Origin: an uncultured Bacilli bacterium | GTDB lineage: Bacteria; Bacillota_I; Bacilli_A; RF39; UBA660 | Assembly: GCA_934098665.1 (NCBI GenBank) | Contig: CAKOOO010000003.1 | Location: 41,327 to 105,326, forward strand | DNA length: 64,000 nucleotides | Direction of reading: 5' to 3' | Part shown: in pieces, positions 55,849-64,000 of the stretch | How positions within the stretch are numbered: position 1 is the stretch's first letter | How the letters are laid out: each line of letters begins with the position of its first letter | Made by a program: the position numbers and the translations under genes | Notes under the pieces: generated by a model | The model's database searches: none | Told to the model about the DNA's origin: nothing | The model's input: only the letters and a program-made list of their open reading frames with translations

Positions 55849-56788
55849 TATTAATACTATCTATACTCGAACTTTGAAGTGAATCTACATCAGGATATTT
55901 TTGATGAAAATATTTCATTATTTCATCATAATCTGGTATTGAAGAAACACCGCCAACTTTAACAACTGATAATCCTGATGAAATATTTGCAAAAGTAACT
56001 GCTTTTTCAATATCAAATCCTTTTAAAACTGAATATGCAATTGAAGAAGCAAAAACAGCTTTTGCACCTGTAGAGTCCACTTCATTAAGTTTAAGTCCGG
56101 GCATAACTTTTATTTGATTATCGGCTAAATACATAGCACCTTTATCACCTAAAGTTACAATTATGTTTCTATTTGGAAATTTATTTAAAAGTGCGGAGTA
56201 TGCATTAACAAGAGAACTTGGATTATTAAAATCTATCTTTATACCACTTACAACGCTAGCAAAATCTTTATTTGCAATTATATATTTTGTATATTTACAA
56301 AGTTCAATAGTTTCTGAATTTGGCGTATAAGCAAGAATCATTGTAATTTTATTTGCATATTTATTAAGGGCTGCTAAAGAAGCACCATAATCATATGAAT
56401 CTACTAAAACTAAATCAGGGTCCATAGAAAATTCAGTTTTTTTCATAAGTAGTTTATCTTTGATTAAATTCATTTCAGTTTTAGCCATCTTATTTAAAAG
56501 TATATTACTTATTGCAGTTCTTTTTTCATAAGCTATTTCCATATATTCTGTATGAACGCCAACTTTTTCTAACCCTTTTCTAATTAAAGAACCAAATGTA
56601 TCATCACCAATTATTGAACCAAAATATGTATCAACTTTATATTTACCTAGTAAATAAGAAGCAATTACCATATTACCACCAATTTCTTCAGAAATATTTG
56701 TATAATTGTTACTACTTCCCTCTACTGGAAAACTTTCTAAATTACATGTAATATCAAATTTACTTTGACCAACACACAGCGCTTTCAT
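55826..56788 (-). CDS. PfkB-family carbohydrate kinase
   Basis: The 320 residues include KFDITCNLESFPVEGSSNNY, GGNMVIASYLLGKYKVDTYF, ITVTLGDKGAMYL and the C-terminal VDSTGAKAVFASSIAYSVLK. The last motif carries Lys (GAKA) where GAGD with the catalytic Asp is normal, so activity is doubtful. The tail is Ser/Asp/Asn-rich. Confidence 0.82.
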   Translation of the reverse strand: MKALCVGQSKFDITCNLESFPVEGSSNNYTNISEEIGGNMVIASYLLGKYKVDTYFGSIIGDDTFGSLIRKGLEKVGVHTEYMEIAYEKRTAISNILLNKMAKTEMNLIKDKLLMKKTEFSMDPDLVLVDSYDYGASLAALNKYANKITMILAYTPNSETIELCKYTKYIIANKDFASVVSGIKIDFNNPSSLVNAYSALLNKFPNRNIIVTLGDKGAMYLADNQIKVMPGLKLNEVDSTGAKAVFASSIAYSVLKGFDIEKAVTFANISSGLSVVKVGGVSSIPDYDEIMKYFHQKYPDVDSLQSSSIDSINNDNQQNA

Positions 56789-56877
56789 TTAATCAACCTA
56801 CCTTCTTTAATAATTATATAATAAAATGTAGATATTTTAAAGTAAAAAATGTATAATATTTTATAGGAGTGTATTTT

Positions 56878-57120
56878 ATGAGAGAAATTATTGAAAACAA
56901 AACATATAGGCATTTTAAGGGTAATGTGTATAAAGTACTTTTTATAGGCTTAGATAGCGAAAAAACCGATAAAAATGGAAACCCAATTAAAGTTGTTATC
57001 TATAAATCTAATCATGATGGAAAAATATGGGTTAGACCATTAGATATATTTGCTTCACGTGTAGATAAAGAAAAATACCCAAATGCAACACAAGAATATC
57101 GTTTTGAAATGGTAGATTAA
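56878..57120 (+). CDS. DUF1653-family protein
   Basis: The 80 residues contain YRHFKGNVYKVLFIGLDSE, VIYKSNHDGKIWVRPLDIF, the pattern of DUF1653. ATG 56878 follows TAGGAGTG; the frame open to 56869 has no start support. Function unknown. Confidence 0.85.
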   Translation: MREIIENKTYRHFKGNVYKVLFIGLDSEKTDKNGNPIKVVIYKSNHDGKIWVRPLDIFASRVDKEKYPNATQEYRFEMVD

Positions 57121-57758
57121 CTACCTTTTTTTATGATATAAATTTTTTTATTTTTATAAAACGCATAAAATATATTTTCAACTAAAATATCTTCTTTTTC
57201 TAAAATATGATTAAGCCACCAAACACTTTTATTAATATTTTTTAAAGTTTCTTCATCAATTACCCCATCTATAATTATTGGATGAGGATAATCACCTTTT
57301 ATTTTAAATGGTTTATATTTAAAAATTGAAAGTTTTCCATTAGCCTCTAAAAAAGCAAATTCAACATCAGAAATATCTCTAATTTCTTTTTGTCTTAATG
57401 ATAAAAGCAAATCATCAAGTGTATATCTTTGCTTTATCATTTCATGATAATTTACTTTTCCATTTGATATGATAAGTGATGGTTTCCCATCTAAAATAAA
57501 ACGTAAGCGTCTACTTTTCATTGTAATATAAGCAAAAAATATTTCAAGTAATACCAAAAAAGATATTGGAATAATTGTTAAATACATAGGATCTGAATGA
57601 TTTTCAATAGATATAGCTACAAGTTCTGCAATTAAAATTGATACAATTAAATCAATTACACCAAGCTGACCTATTTCTCTTTTACCCATTAATCTATATG
57701 ATATAGTTATAAAAAAATAAAAAAATAGAGTTCTTACAATAACTTTAAATAAAACCAT
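57117..57758 (-). CDS. YetF/DUF421-family membrane protein
   Basis: Three N-terminal membrane spans (LFKVIVRTLFFYFFITISYR, LIVSILIAELVAISI, YLTIIPISFLVLLEIFFAYI) are followed by the DUF421 domain with GKREIGQLGVIDLIV, LRFILDGKPSLIISNGKVNY and DLLLSLRQKEIRDISDVEFA. The start is probably ATG 57758 (after GGTGAT). Related Bacillus proteins (YetF, YrbG) affect spore germination in some species. Confidence 0.85.
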   Translation of the reverse strand: MVLFKVIVRTLFFYFFITISYRLMGKREIGQLGVIDLIVSILIAELVAISIENHSDPMYLTIIPISFLVLLEIFFAYITMKSRRLRFILDGKPSLIISNGKVNYHEMIKQRYTLDDLLLSLRQKEIRDISDVEFAFLEANGKLSIFKYKPFKIKGDYPHPIIIDGVIDEETLKNINKSVWWLNHILEKEDILVENIFYAFYKNKKIYIIKKGS

Positions 57759-57822
57759 ATTATCACCATTATTATTATGGTTAAAGTAATAATTTTTTAA
57801 ACATTTCATATTATTTATCAAG

Positions 57823-58200
57823 GTGATTATTATAAAAAAAGTATTAAATTATGGAAAATATATTGGTATTTTTATTCTTATTGAATTATTTATATCATTT
57901 ATATTAGGATTTTTAAATCTTATTGGAATATCTTACTACATTACAAAATTAATTTCATTTATTTTAAATATTGTTTTATTTTTTCTGTTATCATTTTTCA
58001 AAGGTAAAAACACAAATAAAAAAGGTTATATTGAAGGATTACTTAACGGATGCAAGTTAATTATTTCTCTATTTATTATAACACTTATATTTTTTATAAA
58101 AAGCATTCATATATCAACTTTAATATATTATATAATATTATTATCATCATCTGTAATTGGTGCAGTACTTGGTAAAAACATAAAAAAGGATAACAAATAA
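57823..58200 (+). CDS. TIGR04086-like (YrzE) four-span membrane protein
   Basis: The 125 residues form four hydrophobic segments, with NTNKKGYIEGLLNGCKLIIS between spans 2 and 3. The gene starts at GTG 57823 or, more likely, at ATA 57832, since AAGGTGA stands six bases before it and MKKVL would be the usual N-terminus. The start codon is a real uncertainty. Confidence 0.7.
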   Translation: MIIIKKVLNYGKYIGIFILIELFISFILGFLNLIGISYYITKLISFILNIVLFFLLSFFKGKNTNKKGYIEGLLNGCKLIISLFIITLIFFIKSIHISTLIYYIILLSSSVIGAVLGKNIKKDNK

Positions 58201-58227
58201 AAAACTCTCATTAATTTGAGCGTTTTT
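58201..58227 (+). terminator. Terminator between the YrzE-like gene and sigE
   Basis: AACTCTCA TTAAT TTGAGCGTT with one mismatch, then a T run in the plus direction; also serves sigE from the other side imperfectly. Confidence 0.6.
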
Positions 58228-58914
58228 TTAATTTATAACTTTTGAAATATTATTTATAACCTTTTTTTCAATTCTTGATATATAACTTTGGGAAATTCCA
58301 AGCATATTAGCGACCTGTTTTTGAGTATATTCTTTTGTATTATTGAGTCCATATCGAAGTGTCATAATTTCTTTATCACGTTTAGATAAATGATTTATTT
58401 CATTAACTAAAAATTCTTTATTCATTTTATTTTGAAACTGTTTATCTACTGTATCTATTTCCGTACCTATTACATCAGAAAGTTTAAGTTCATTACCCTC
58501 GGCATCAAAATTTAGTGTATCATCTAAAGAAACATCATTTTTACTTTTTTTATTTTTTCTTATATGCATTAATATTTCATTAGATATACACCTTGAGGCA
58601 TAAGTTGCAAGTTTAATATTTTTATCTATTTTATAAGTATTTATTCCTTTTATAAGGCCAATGGATCCTATTGAAACAAGATCTTCGATATCATATCCTG
58701 TAGTTTCATATTTTTTAGCAAGAAATACCACTAGTCGTAAATTATGCTCAATAAGTTTATCTTTAGCAAATGAATCTCCAGATTTGGCAAGCACTAAATA
58801 TTTTAATTCTTCATCTTTTGAAAGTGGTGGTGGAAGTTTATCAGTTGCTCCCACAAAAAACACCTCTTCATACTTCAAAAAAAATTTTAATAAAAGTCTT
58901 TTAAACATAACCAT
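58228..58914 (-). CDS. sigE: Mother-cell sigma factor SigE
   Basis: The 228 residues begin with a pro-sequence (KRLLLKFFLKYEEVFFVGAT, removed by SpoIIGA), then LPPPLSKDEE, HNLRLVVFLAKKYETTGYDI (region 2) and KQVANMLGISQSYISRIEKK (region 4.2 helix-turn-helix). sigma-E directs the mother cell after asymmetric division. It overlaps spoIIGA by 14 bases. Confidence 0.95.
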   Translation of the reverse strand: MVMFKRLLLKFFLKYEEVFFVGATDKLPPPLSKDEELKYLVLAKSGDSFAKDKLIEHNLRLVVFLAKKYETTGYDIEDLVSIGSIGLIKGINTYKIDKNIKLATYASRCISNEILMHIRKNKKSKNDVSLDDTLNFDAEGNELKLSDVIGTEIDTVDKQFQNKMNKEFLVNEINHLSKRDKEIMTLRYGLNNTKEYTQKQVANMLGISQSYISRIEKKVINNISKVIN

Positions 58915-59659
58915 CCTCCTTTAATTTTTTATTTAAAAGTACATCCACTCCATCTGAAAATTTTATATTACTTTCACCTATCAAATAATTATATATTTTT
59001 TTATCATTTAAAATTATATAGCTTGGCTTAAAACATTTCATTAAAAATGAATCGTTAACTGTTTTAACAGGAACATAAGTTGGTGTCCTAATATTATATA
59101 TTTTTTTTAATAAACTACTATTTACAATAATTACACTTTTACCTGTTACAGGATCAATTAAATTATTTCCATTATCATAAAAAGATATTAAATTAAACTC
59201 TATTTTATCAAATACTATTTTTATTTTATAATAATCACTATATGTATTTTTTAATGTTTTATTACTTTTATAATAAATAAAAAGTATTATTGGACTAATT
59301 ATTAAAAGTAAAATATAATTTAAATTAAAATTAGCATTTTTTCCCTTAAGTAAATATAAAAAACCAGCGAGTATTATTGATGTCATATAAAAATAAAATA
59401 AATTAGCTAAAGTATATTTAAAAGATTTATAGCCAAAAGCCACTATAACCATAATTACACTAATAAATATTTTAAGTAAAAAAAGTAAAATATTATTTAT
59501 TTTAATAAATAGTAAAAGTAAAGATAATGAGCCAATTAATGATGATAATAAATAATAATATGTTTTTCTATTTCTTTTAAGTGTTGAAGAAATAGTTAAT
59601 AATATTAAAAAATCATATATAAAATTTATAAGAATAACTATTTCAATATAGATTTTCAT
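58901..59659 (-). CDS. spoIIGA: Pro-sigma-E processing peptidase SpoIIGA
   Basis: The 252 residues have five N-terminal membrane spans and a C-terminal aspartic protease half, with FNLISFYDNGNNLIDPVTGK (D-x-G-N motif) as the active-site Asp region. It activates pro-SigE at the septum. Upstream lies an ftsZ terminator and a candidate Spo0A-type promoter. Confidence 0.93.
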   Translation of the reverse strand: MKIYIEIVILINFIYDFLILLTISSTLKRNRKTYYYLLSSLIGSLSLLLLFIKINNILLFLLKIFISVIMVIVAFGYKSFKYTLANLFYFYMTSIILAGFLYLLKGKNANFNLNYILLLIISPIILFIYYKSNKTLKNTYSDYYKIKIVFDKIEFNLISFYDNGNNLIDPVTGKSVIIVNSSLLKKIYNIRTPTYVPVKTVNDSFLMKCFKPSYIILNDKKIYNYLIGESNIKFSDGVDVLLNKKLKEDGYV

Positions 59660-59674
59660 AATATCACCATAACT

Positions 59675-59707
59675 ATTTTATAAGATTAACTATAAAAATT
59701 ATGTCAA
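59675..59707 (-). promoter_or_regulatory. Candidate Spo0A-type promoter of spoIIGA-sigE
   Basis: TTGACA (59702-59707) with a TAAAAT -10 (59675-59680) 21 bases away (or TATAAA, 19 bases). The -35 overlaps TTTGACA, a six-of-seven match to the reverse 0A box. The B. subtilis spoIIG promoter likewise has an over-long spacer and a 0A box at -35. Confidence 0.5.
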
Positions 59708-59728
59708 AAAAAGTATGATAATTTAATT

Positions 59729-59756
59729 TCTCAAAAGAAAAGCTACATTATGTAGC
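59729..59756 (-). terminator. Terminator of ftsA-ftsZ
   Basis: Minus-strand GCTAC ATAAT GTAGC followed by TTTTCTTTT, directly after the ftsZ stop codon. Confidence 0.75.
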
Positions 59757-60809
59757 TTAATCTTGACTTCTTAAAAATGGAGGAATTTCATAATCATTAT
59801 CTAATATCTCTGGTGTTTTTCTTTTAGGAAGTTGACCATCAAATAATGTTTCATTGCTTATTTCTTCGTCAAAACCTGTAGCAATTACAGTAACAATAAC
59901 TTCATCTTGAAGATTTTCATTTTTGATAGCACCAAAGATAATATTTACATCATTATTAGCAGCCTCTCTAACAGTTTCAACTGCATCCTCAATTTCAAAT
60001 AATGTAAGATTATTACCACCAGTTACGTTAACAATAGCATTTCTCGCACCATCAATAGTTTCCTCAAGAAGTGAATTTGATACTGCTTGTTTAGCGGCCT
60101 CAATTGCTCTATTTTCGCCAGCAGCACATCCAATACCAATAATTGCTGTACCACTTTTTTCCATAACAGTCTTAACATCTGCAAAGTCTAGGTTAATAAC
60201 TCCTGTAACAGCGATAAGATCTGAAATTGATTGTACTCCTCTATGAAGAACATTATCTACTTCTTTGAATGCATCATCAAATGATGTTGTTTTATCTATA
60301 ATATCTCTTAAACGATCATTTGGAATAACAATTAAAGTATCAACATGTTTTTTTAAATCATCTAAACCAAGTAAAGCATTTTCCATTCTTCTTTTGCCTT
60401 CGAATTTAAATGGTTTTGTAACTATGCCTACTGTAAGCGAACCTAACTCTTGAGCAATTTCTGCAATAATTGGTGCAGCACCAGTACCAGTTCCGCCACC
60501 CATTCCACAAGCAACGAATACCATATCAGCACCCGATAAAGCTTCCTCAAGTTCACTTTTACTTTCAAGGGCAGCAGCTCTACCTACTTCAGGGTTTGCT
60601 CCAGCACCTCTACCACCAGTAATATTTTTACCTATTTGAATTTTATTAGAACAAAGTGAAGCATTAAGTACTTGTAAATCAGTATTAACTACATAAAATT
60701 CAACACTTTGTACTCCTTCTTCTATCATTCGGTTAACGGCATTACAACCGCCTCCACCTACACCAACCACTTTTATCTTTGCAACTTGATCCATTACTAA
60801 ATTTGACAT
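59757..60809 (-). CDS. ftsZ: Cell division GTPase FtsZ
   Basis: The 350 residues include [48 protein letters not shown] (tubulin signature), [11 protein letters not shown] and the conserved tail EIPPFLR. The linker between core and tail is short. It lies 12 bases after ftsA. Confidence 0.98.
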   Translation of the reverse strand: MSNLVMDQVAKIKVVGVGGGGCNAVNRMIEEGVQSVEFYVVNTDLQVLNASLCSNKIQIGKNITGGRGAGANPEVGRAAALESKSELEEALSGADMVFVACGMGGGTGTGAAPIIAEIAQELGSLTVGIVTKPFKFEGKRRMENALLGLDDLKKHVDTLIVIPNDRLRDIIDKTTSFDDAFKEVDNVLHRGVQSISDLIAVTGVINLDFADVKTVMEKSGTAIIGIGCAAGENRAIEAAKQAVSNSLLEETIDGARNAIVNVTGGNNLTLFEIEDAVETVREAANNDVNIIFGAIKNENLQDEVIVTVIATGFDEEISNETLFDGQLPKRKTPEILDNDYEIPPFLRSQD

Positions 60810-60821
60810 TTACTTTCCTCC

Positions 60822-62066
60822 TTAATTATCAAAAAAATATCCATATATTTTACCAAGAAGAGAATTATCGGATATATTTACTTTCTTACCTATTCCCCCA
60901 AGTTCTTCTTGCTCATCCAAATTAAAAATTGATACTTCAACATTTCTTAATTTTAATCTACTATTGTAATATTTAATTGCTCCTACACAACTAGAATATT
61001 TATTATTTCTTGCACCTACCTCTTTTACACTTTCAAAAATAGCTAAATTTTTAAAATTATCATCTATAAAATGATCAAAATAGGCCATTTGAGTTACTCC
61101 CCCTGTAATTATTATATAACTTATTTCCTTTTTTGTTAAGAGGTTAATTTGTTTTTTTATTAAACCAGCTAATTCCTTAAGTCTTGAAATAGCTACAGCG
61201 CTTGCATCATATTCTGAAATTTGTCTATCATCACCATTTATATCTTTAATAGTTATATTTTCATTAGGTCTTGCCATGTGAATATCTGCACATGTTAAGT
61301 TTTCTTTAATATAATTTGCATCTTTTTTATTTGTCTTAAATACATAGGCAATATCTTTATCAATTGCACTTGATGCTAAATCAATTATTTCACTTGAGGT
61401 AATTATACCTTTATTAATTATTGAAACAACTGTATTACTATAACCAATATTTACTACTGCACCTATTTCATTAATTTTATCAGGGGTTTTAAATTCATAA
61501 AAATCTGCAAGAGGGCCTATACAAATGTCCATAACCTTTATACCAATTTTATCTAAAACTCTAATAATATTTTCTGTATTTGTTTTAGGTACTACAGCTA
61601 CTACAACATTAACTGTAAGTTTTCCAGCAACACATCTAATAGGATTAGATACAACTTCATCATCATTTAAGATAAACTTTGTAGGAAGCACCCCAACAAG
61701 TTCTTTATTATTATCAAATTTTTTATATATACTTTTTTGCATTGCTTTAGTTACATCTTCATGAGTAATAACATTATCTTCAGAAGTAATATTAATAGAA
61801 CCACTTGAAACAAAACATTCAAGATTATCAGTAGGTACATTTAATAAAACCTTTTTTATAGGAAGGCCTATCATATTTTCGCATTTATCAAAAGCATCTT
61901 TTATAGCAATTATAGCACTTTCTGGATTAACAATATATCCTTGCTTAATTCCTTGAGAAGGACTTTCACTACATGCTAAAATATTAACTTTATTTTTAGT
62001 TATTTCGCCTACAACAAGTTTAATACTAAAAGAACCAATATCTAAACTAGCTATAATTTTTCTCAT
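60822..62066 (-). CDS. ftsA: Cell division protein FtsA
   Basis: The 414 residues have the actin-like ATPase fold: IASLDIGSFSIKLVVGE, SHS2 domain (1C), IGAVVNIGYSNTVVSII and IIITGGVTQM. The C-terminal amphipathic helix (LLGKIYGYFFDN) anchors it to the membrane. It tethers FtsZ. Confidence 0.96.
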   Translation of the reverse strand: MRKIIASLDIGSFSIKLVVGEITKNKVNILACSESPSQGIKQGYIVNPESAIIAIKDAFDKCENMIGLPIKKVLLNVPTDNLECFVSSGSINITSEDNVITHEDVTKAMQKSIYKKFDNNKELVGVLPTKFILNDDEVVSNPIRCVAGKLTVNVVVAVVPKTNTENIIRVLDKIGIKVMDICIGPLADFYEFKTPDKINEIGAVVNIGYSNTVVSIINKGIITSSEIIDLASSAIDKDIAYVFKTNKKDANYIKENLTCADIHMARPNENITIKDINGDDRQISEYDASAVAISRLKELAGLIKKQINLLTKKEISYIIITGGVTQMAYFDHFIDDNFKNLAIFESVKEVGARNNKYSSCVGAIKYYNSRLKLRNVEVSIFNLDEQEELGGIGKKVNISDNSLLGKIYGYFFDN

Positions 62067-62266
62067 ACCTTCACCTATTTTTTCTAGTCTTATTATACCT
62101 TAACTATTAATTTCTTTCAAGAAATTTTCATATTAAATTAATAAAATCAATTTTTTCTTTAGTATTAATGTCTTTTTTATTTTTATTATTTTCTTAAAAT
62201 TCCTTTTTCTTTTTCACTATAACAAAGCTTTAAAGACATTATTATTTTAGTAAATGTTTTACTAAA

Positions 62267-62298
62267 AAAAGATTTTACTATTTTTTAGTAAAACCATA
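62267..62298 (-). terminator. Terminator after the lipoprotein-like gene
   Basis: Minus-strand TTTTACTA AAAAA TAGTAAAA then TCTTTTTTT; a third partial TTTTACTAA copy lies next to it. Confidence 0.85.
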
Positions 62299-62300
62299 TA

Positions 62301-62975
62301 TTAATAATTAATACTGTCTTCAACAATTTTTCCATCAGTTGTCTTTATCTTAAATTTACTACTGCAATTATTTCCTTTTATACAACCAATTGCTGGTTTA
62401 TAATAAATTATTTCATCAACCAAGTATTTTGAAAAATCACTTATGACATTTAAAACAAATTTATTTTGCATGTAATCATACCATATACTATAAACTTTAC
62501 CATCATTTGTTATTGCTAAAAGATTAAATGATGTTCCAGTTGTAGTAGTATTTGTTCCCATAATCCTTTTTATATTATTTAAATCTTTATATTTAATTAA
62601 ATTTTCTTCCATAAATTTAGAACCATTTAAATCAGAATTATTGTAAGAATATATATAGTCTTTTTCTAAATCTTTAGATGTATCAGTATTTAAATAATAA
62701 TATAAATTACCATCATCACCAATAACATATAAAATTGATATTATTTTGTCATTATATTCTTCTATAGAAAAAGCAACCTTATCTTTTGGAAGAATAATTT
62801 CTTTTTGAGTATTATCTAAATTATTATTAATATTATCATTTTGCTTGTTATTTAGTGTATTATTATTATTTTCAGTTTTTATAATTAACTTATCATAACA
62901 AATATAGAAAGTTAAACAAATTATTATTAATATTAACAAAGTAATTATAAATACATTTTTATTATTTTCTTTCAT
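62301..62975 (-). CDS. Membrane-anchored exported protein, unknown
   Basis: The 224 residues have an N-terminal span (residues 7-29), an Asn/Lys/Asp-rich linker and an external beta-rich domain (ISILYVIGDDGNLYYYLNTD, LLAITNDGKVYSIWYDY) resembling beta-propeller-like blades. Two cysteines (CIKGNNC) may form a disulfide. No family recognised. Confidence 0.6.
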   Translation of the reverse strand: MKENNKNVFIITLLILIIICLTFYICYDKLIIKTENNNNTLNNKQNDNINNNLDNTQKEIILPKDKVAFSIEEYNDKIISILYVIGDDGNLYYYLNTDTSKDLEKDYIYSYNNSDLNGSKFMEENLIKYKDLNNIKRIMGTNTTTTGTSFNLLAITNDGKVYSIWYDYMQNKFVLNVISDFSKYLVDEIIYYKPAIGCIKGNNCSSKFKIKTTDGKIVEDSINY

Positions 62976-63037
62976 CCATACACTCTACTTTCAAAATAAG
63001 TATACGATAATTTATTTTTAATTTCAACAAATTTTTT

Positions 63038-63550
63038 CTATATTTTAACCCAATACCTACATATATTCTTTTGACTTATCTCATCAAATACTATTTTTTC
63101 TAATTTACCTCCGTTATTTTCTATTACTTTTCTTGAGGCTAAATTATCTTCATATGAAGTTATTAAAATTCTCGCAATTGGTTCTTTTTCATATTTTTTT
63201 AATGCTAAACCAAGTGCTTTAGTGGCAATACCTTTATTTCTCTTACTTGGCTTAATGTAATATGCTATATGCCCTAGTCTTTCAAAGTAATTTTTATTAA
63301 GTACATGTCTTAAATCAATTGTACCAACGACTTCACTATTTTCTATAATAAAATAAACTGTTGCTGGTACATCTCTTTTAGATATATTTTTACCTTTTTC
63401 TCTATCTTTAAGTCTTTTAACTAAATGTGAAAATTTCTCATTTTCTCTGTATGCATTGCCCATTTCTTGAACATCTTCATTTTCTATCGCTTCATTAACA
63501 AGTTCATAATATGATTTTTGATATTTTTCATTAGGTTTAACCAGTTTCAT
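63038..63550 (-). CDS. GNAT-family N-acetyltransferase
   Basis: The 170 residues include VYFIIENSEVVGTIDLRHVL, LGHIAYYIKPSKRNKGIATK (acetyl-CoA loop R-x-x-G-I-A) and SRKVIENNGGKLE. It resembles ribosomal-protein or small-molecule acetyltransferases. The substrate is unknown. Confidence 0.9.
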   Translation of the reverse strand: MKLVKPNEKYQKSYYELVNEAIENEDVQEMGNAYRENEKFSHLVKRLKDREKGKNISKRDVPATVYFIIENSEVVGTIDLRHVLNKNYFERLGHIAYYIKPSKRNKGIATKALGLALKKYEKEPIARILITSYEDNLASRKVIENNGGKLEKIVFDEISQKNICRYWVKI

Positions 63551-63620
63551 TATACCTCCAACAACTTTAAAATATATTATACATATTTTCTCGAAATTTT
63601 CAATATAATTTTAACATTTT

Positions 63621-64000
63621 TTAATCAACAATATAATAAGGAAAATTAAATGTAAAATTATTATTATAATTACCATAAACAAAAAGTTCTTTATTATTTT
63701 TCTTAACAAAATTAATTATCTTATCATTTAAAAAAGGTCTTAAAATGCATATAAAATCATACTTAAAATGTTTTTCTGTAGTATTAAGTACATAATTTAA
63801 AATCCCTATTTTATAAGTTTTACTTTTAATATTTAATTTATCAATAATATTATTATAAAAAGACATAACATAAATATTTTTACTTTTATATTTTATTAAA
63901 GTTTTAACTAAATTATCTATATTTATAAAAGGATCTTTTATTTCCAAAAGAATTATTTTATTTGTATTTAATTTAAGAACACTTTCTAAAGTATCACATA
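63621..64000 (-). CDS. Glycerophosphodiester phosphodiesterase family, C-terminal part (5' end beyond window)
   Basis: The open frame continues to the right window edge: CDTLESVLKLNTNKIILLEI then KDPFINIDNLVKTLIKY, IYVMSFYNNIIDKL and KKNNKELFVYGNYN. The ILLEIK and SF motifs in a TIM-barrel context match GDPD enzymes, which cleave glycerophosphodiesters. The N-terminal His and Asp motifs are outside. Confidence 0.7.
   Translation of the reverse strand, partial: CDTLESVLKLNTNKIILLEIKDPFINIDNLVKTLIKYKSKNIYVMSFYNNIIDKLNIKSKTYKIGILNYVLNTTEKHFKYDFICILRPFLNDKIINFVKKNNKELFVYGNYNNNFTFNFPYYIVD

Overview
The window comes from a very AT-rich (well under 30% GC by eye), endospore-forming low-GC Bacillota, most likely on the Bacilli/Erysipelotrichia side. 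Support for this: spoIIGA-sigE beside ftsA-ftsZ, the outer-coat morphogen cotE, yqfC-yqfD, the infC-rpmI-rplT operon, archaeal/eukaryotic-type ProRS and single-chain GlyRS, a T-box leader, and TGG (not TGA) for Trp. I cannot name the species. Nearly all chromosomal genes are on the minus strand.

Layout. 0-3.3 kb: ruvA (partial), a PfkB-SIS fusion, rpmB, khpA, rpsP. 3.3-8.4 kb: cotE and a compact Tad/type II secretion-like operon (two TadE-like pseudopilins, TadZ, CpaF/TadA, TadB, TadC). 8.4-15.8 kb: small proteins, a ClpC-like ATPase with a degenerate second AAA module, an orphan with a RelE-like C-terminus, BrkB, and a membrane GGDEF protein. 15.8-20 kb and 28.2-30.9 kb: four related exported proteins in three loci, each preceded by an invertible promoter. 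20-28 kb: ligA, a sugar nucleotidyltransferase, pcrA, proS, glyS. 30.9-47 kb: queH, divIB-murB-murG, patatin, ZIP transporter, nucleoside kinases, recO-yqzL-era-dgkA-ybeY, yqfC-yqfD, tex. 47.5-53.1 kb: a complete filamentous (inovirus-type) prophage in tRNA-Leu. 53-64 kb: tRNAs, rplT-rpmI-infC, PfkB kinase, sigE-spoIIGA, ftsZ-ftsA, GNAT, GDPD.

Two systems stand out. First, a phase-variation system: three promoter cassettes of about 85-89 bp, each between 17-20 bp inverted repeats. The flanks are in the same order at all three loci, but the central promoter of the third copy is reversed. As sequenced, two surface-protein loci are ON and the two-gene third locus is OFF. The recombinase is not in the window.

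Second, a 5.56-kb inovirus-like prophage with an ssDNA-binding-type protein, coat protein, small membrane proteins, an adsorption-type protein, a Zot ATPase, an HUH Rep, an origin-like hairpin cluster and a tyrosine integrase. It is bounded by 27-bp direct repeats. A GC-rich perfect hairpin inside its zot gene is a candidate packaging signal or strand origin.
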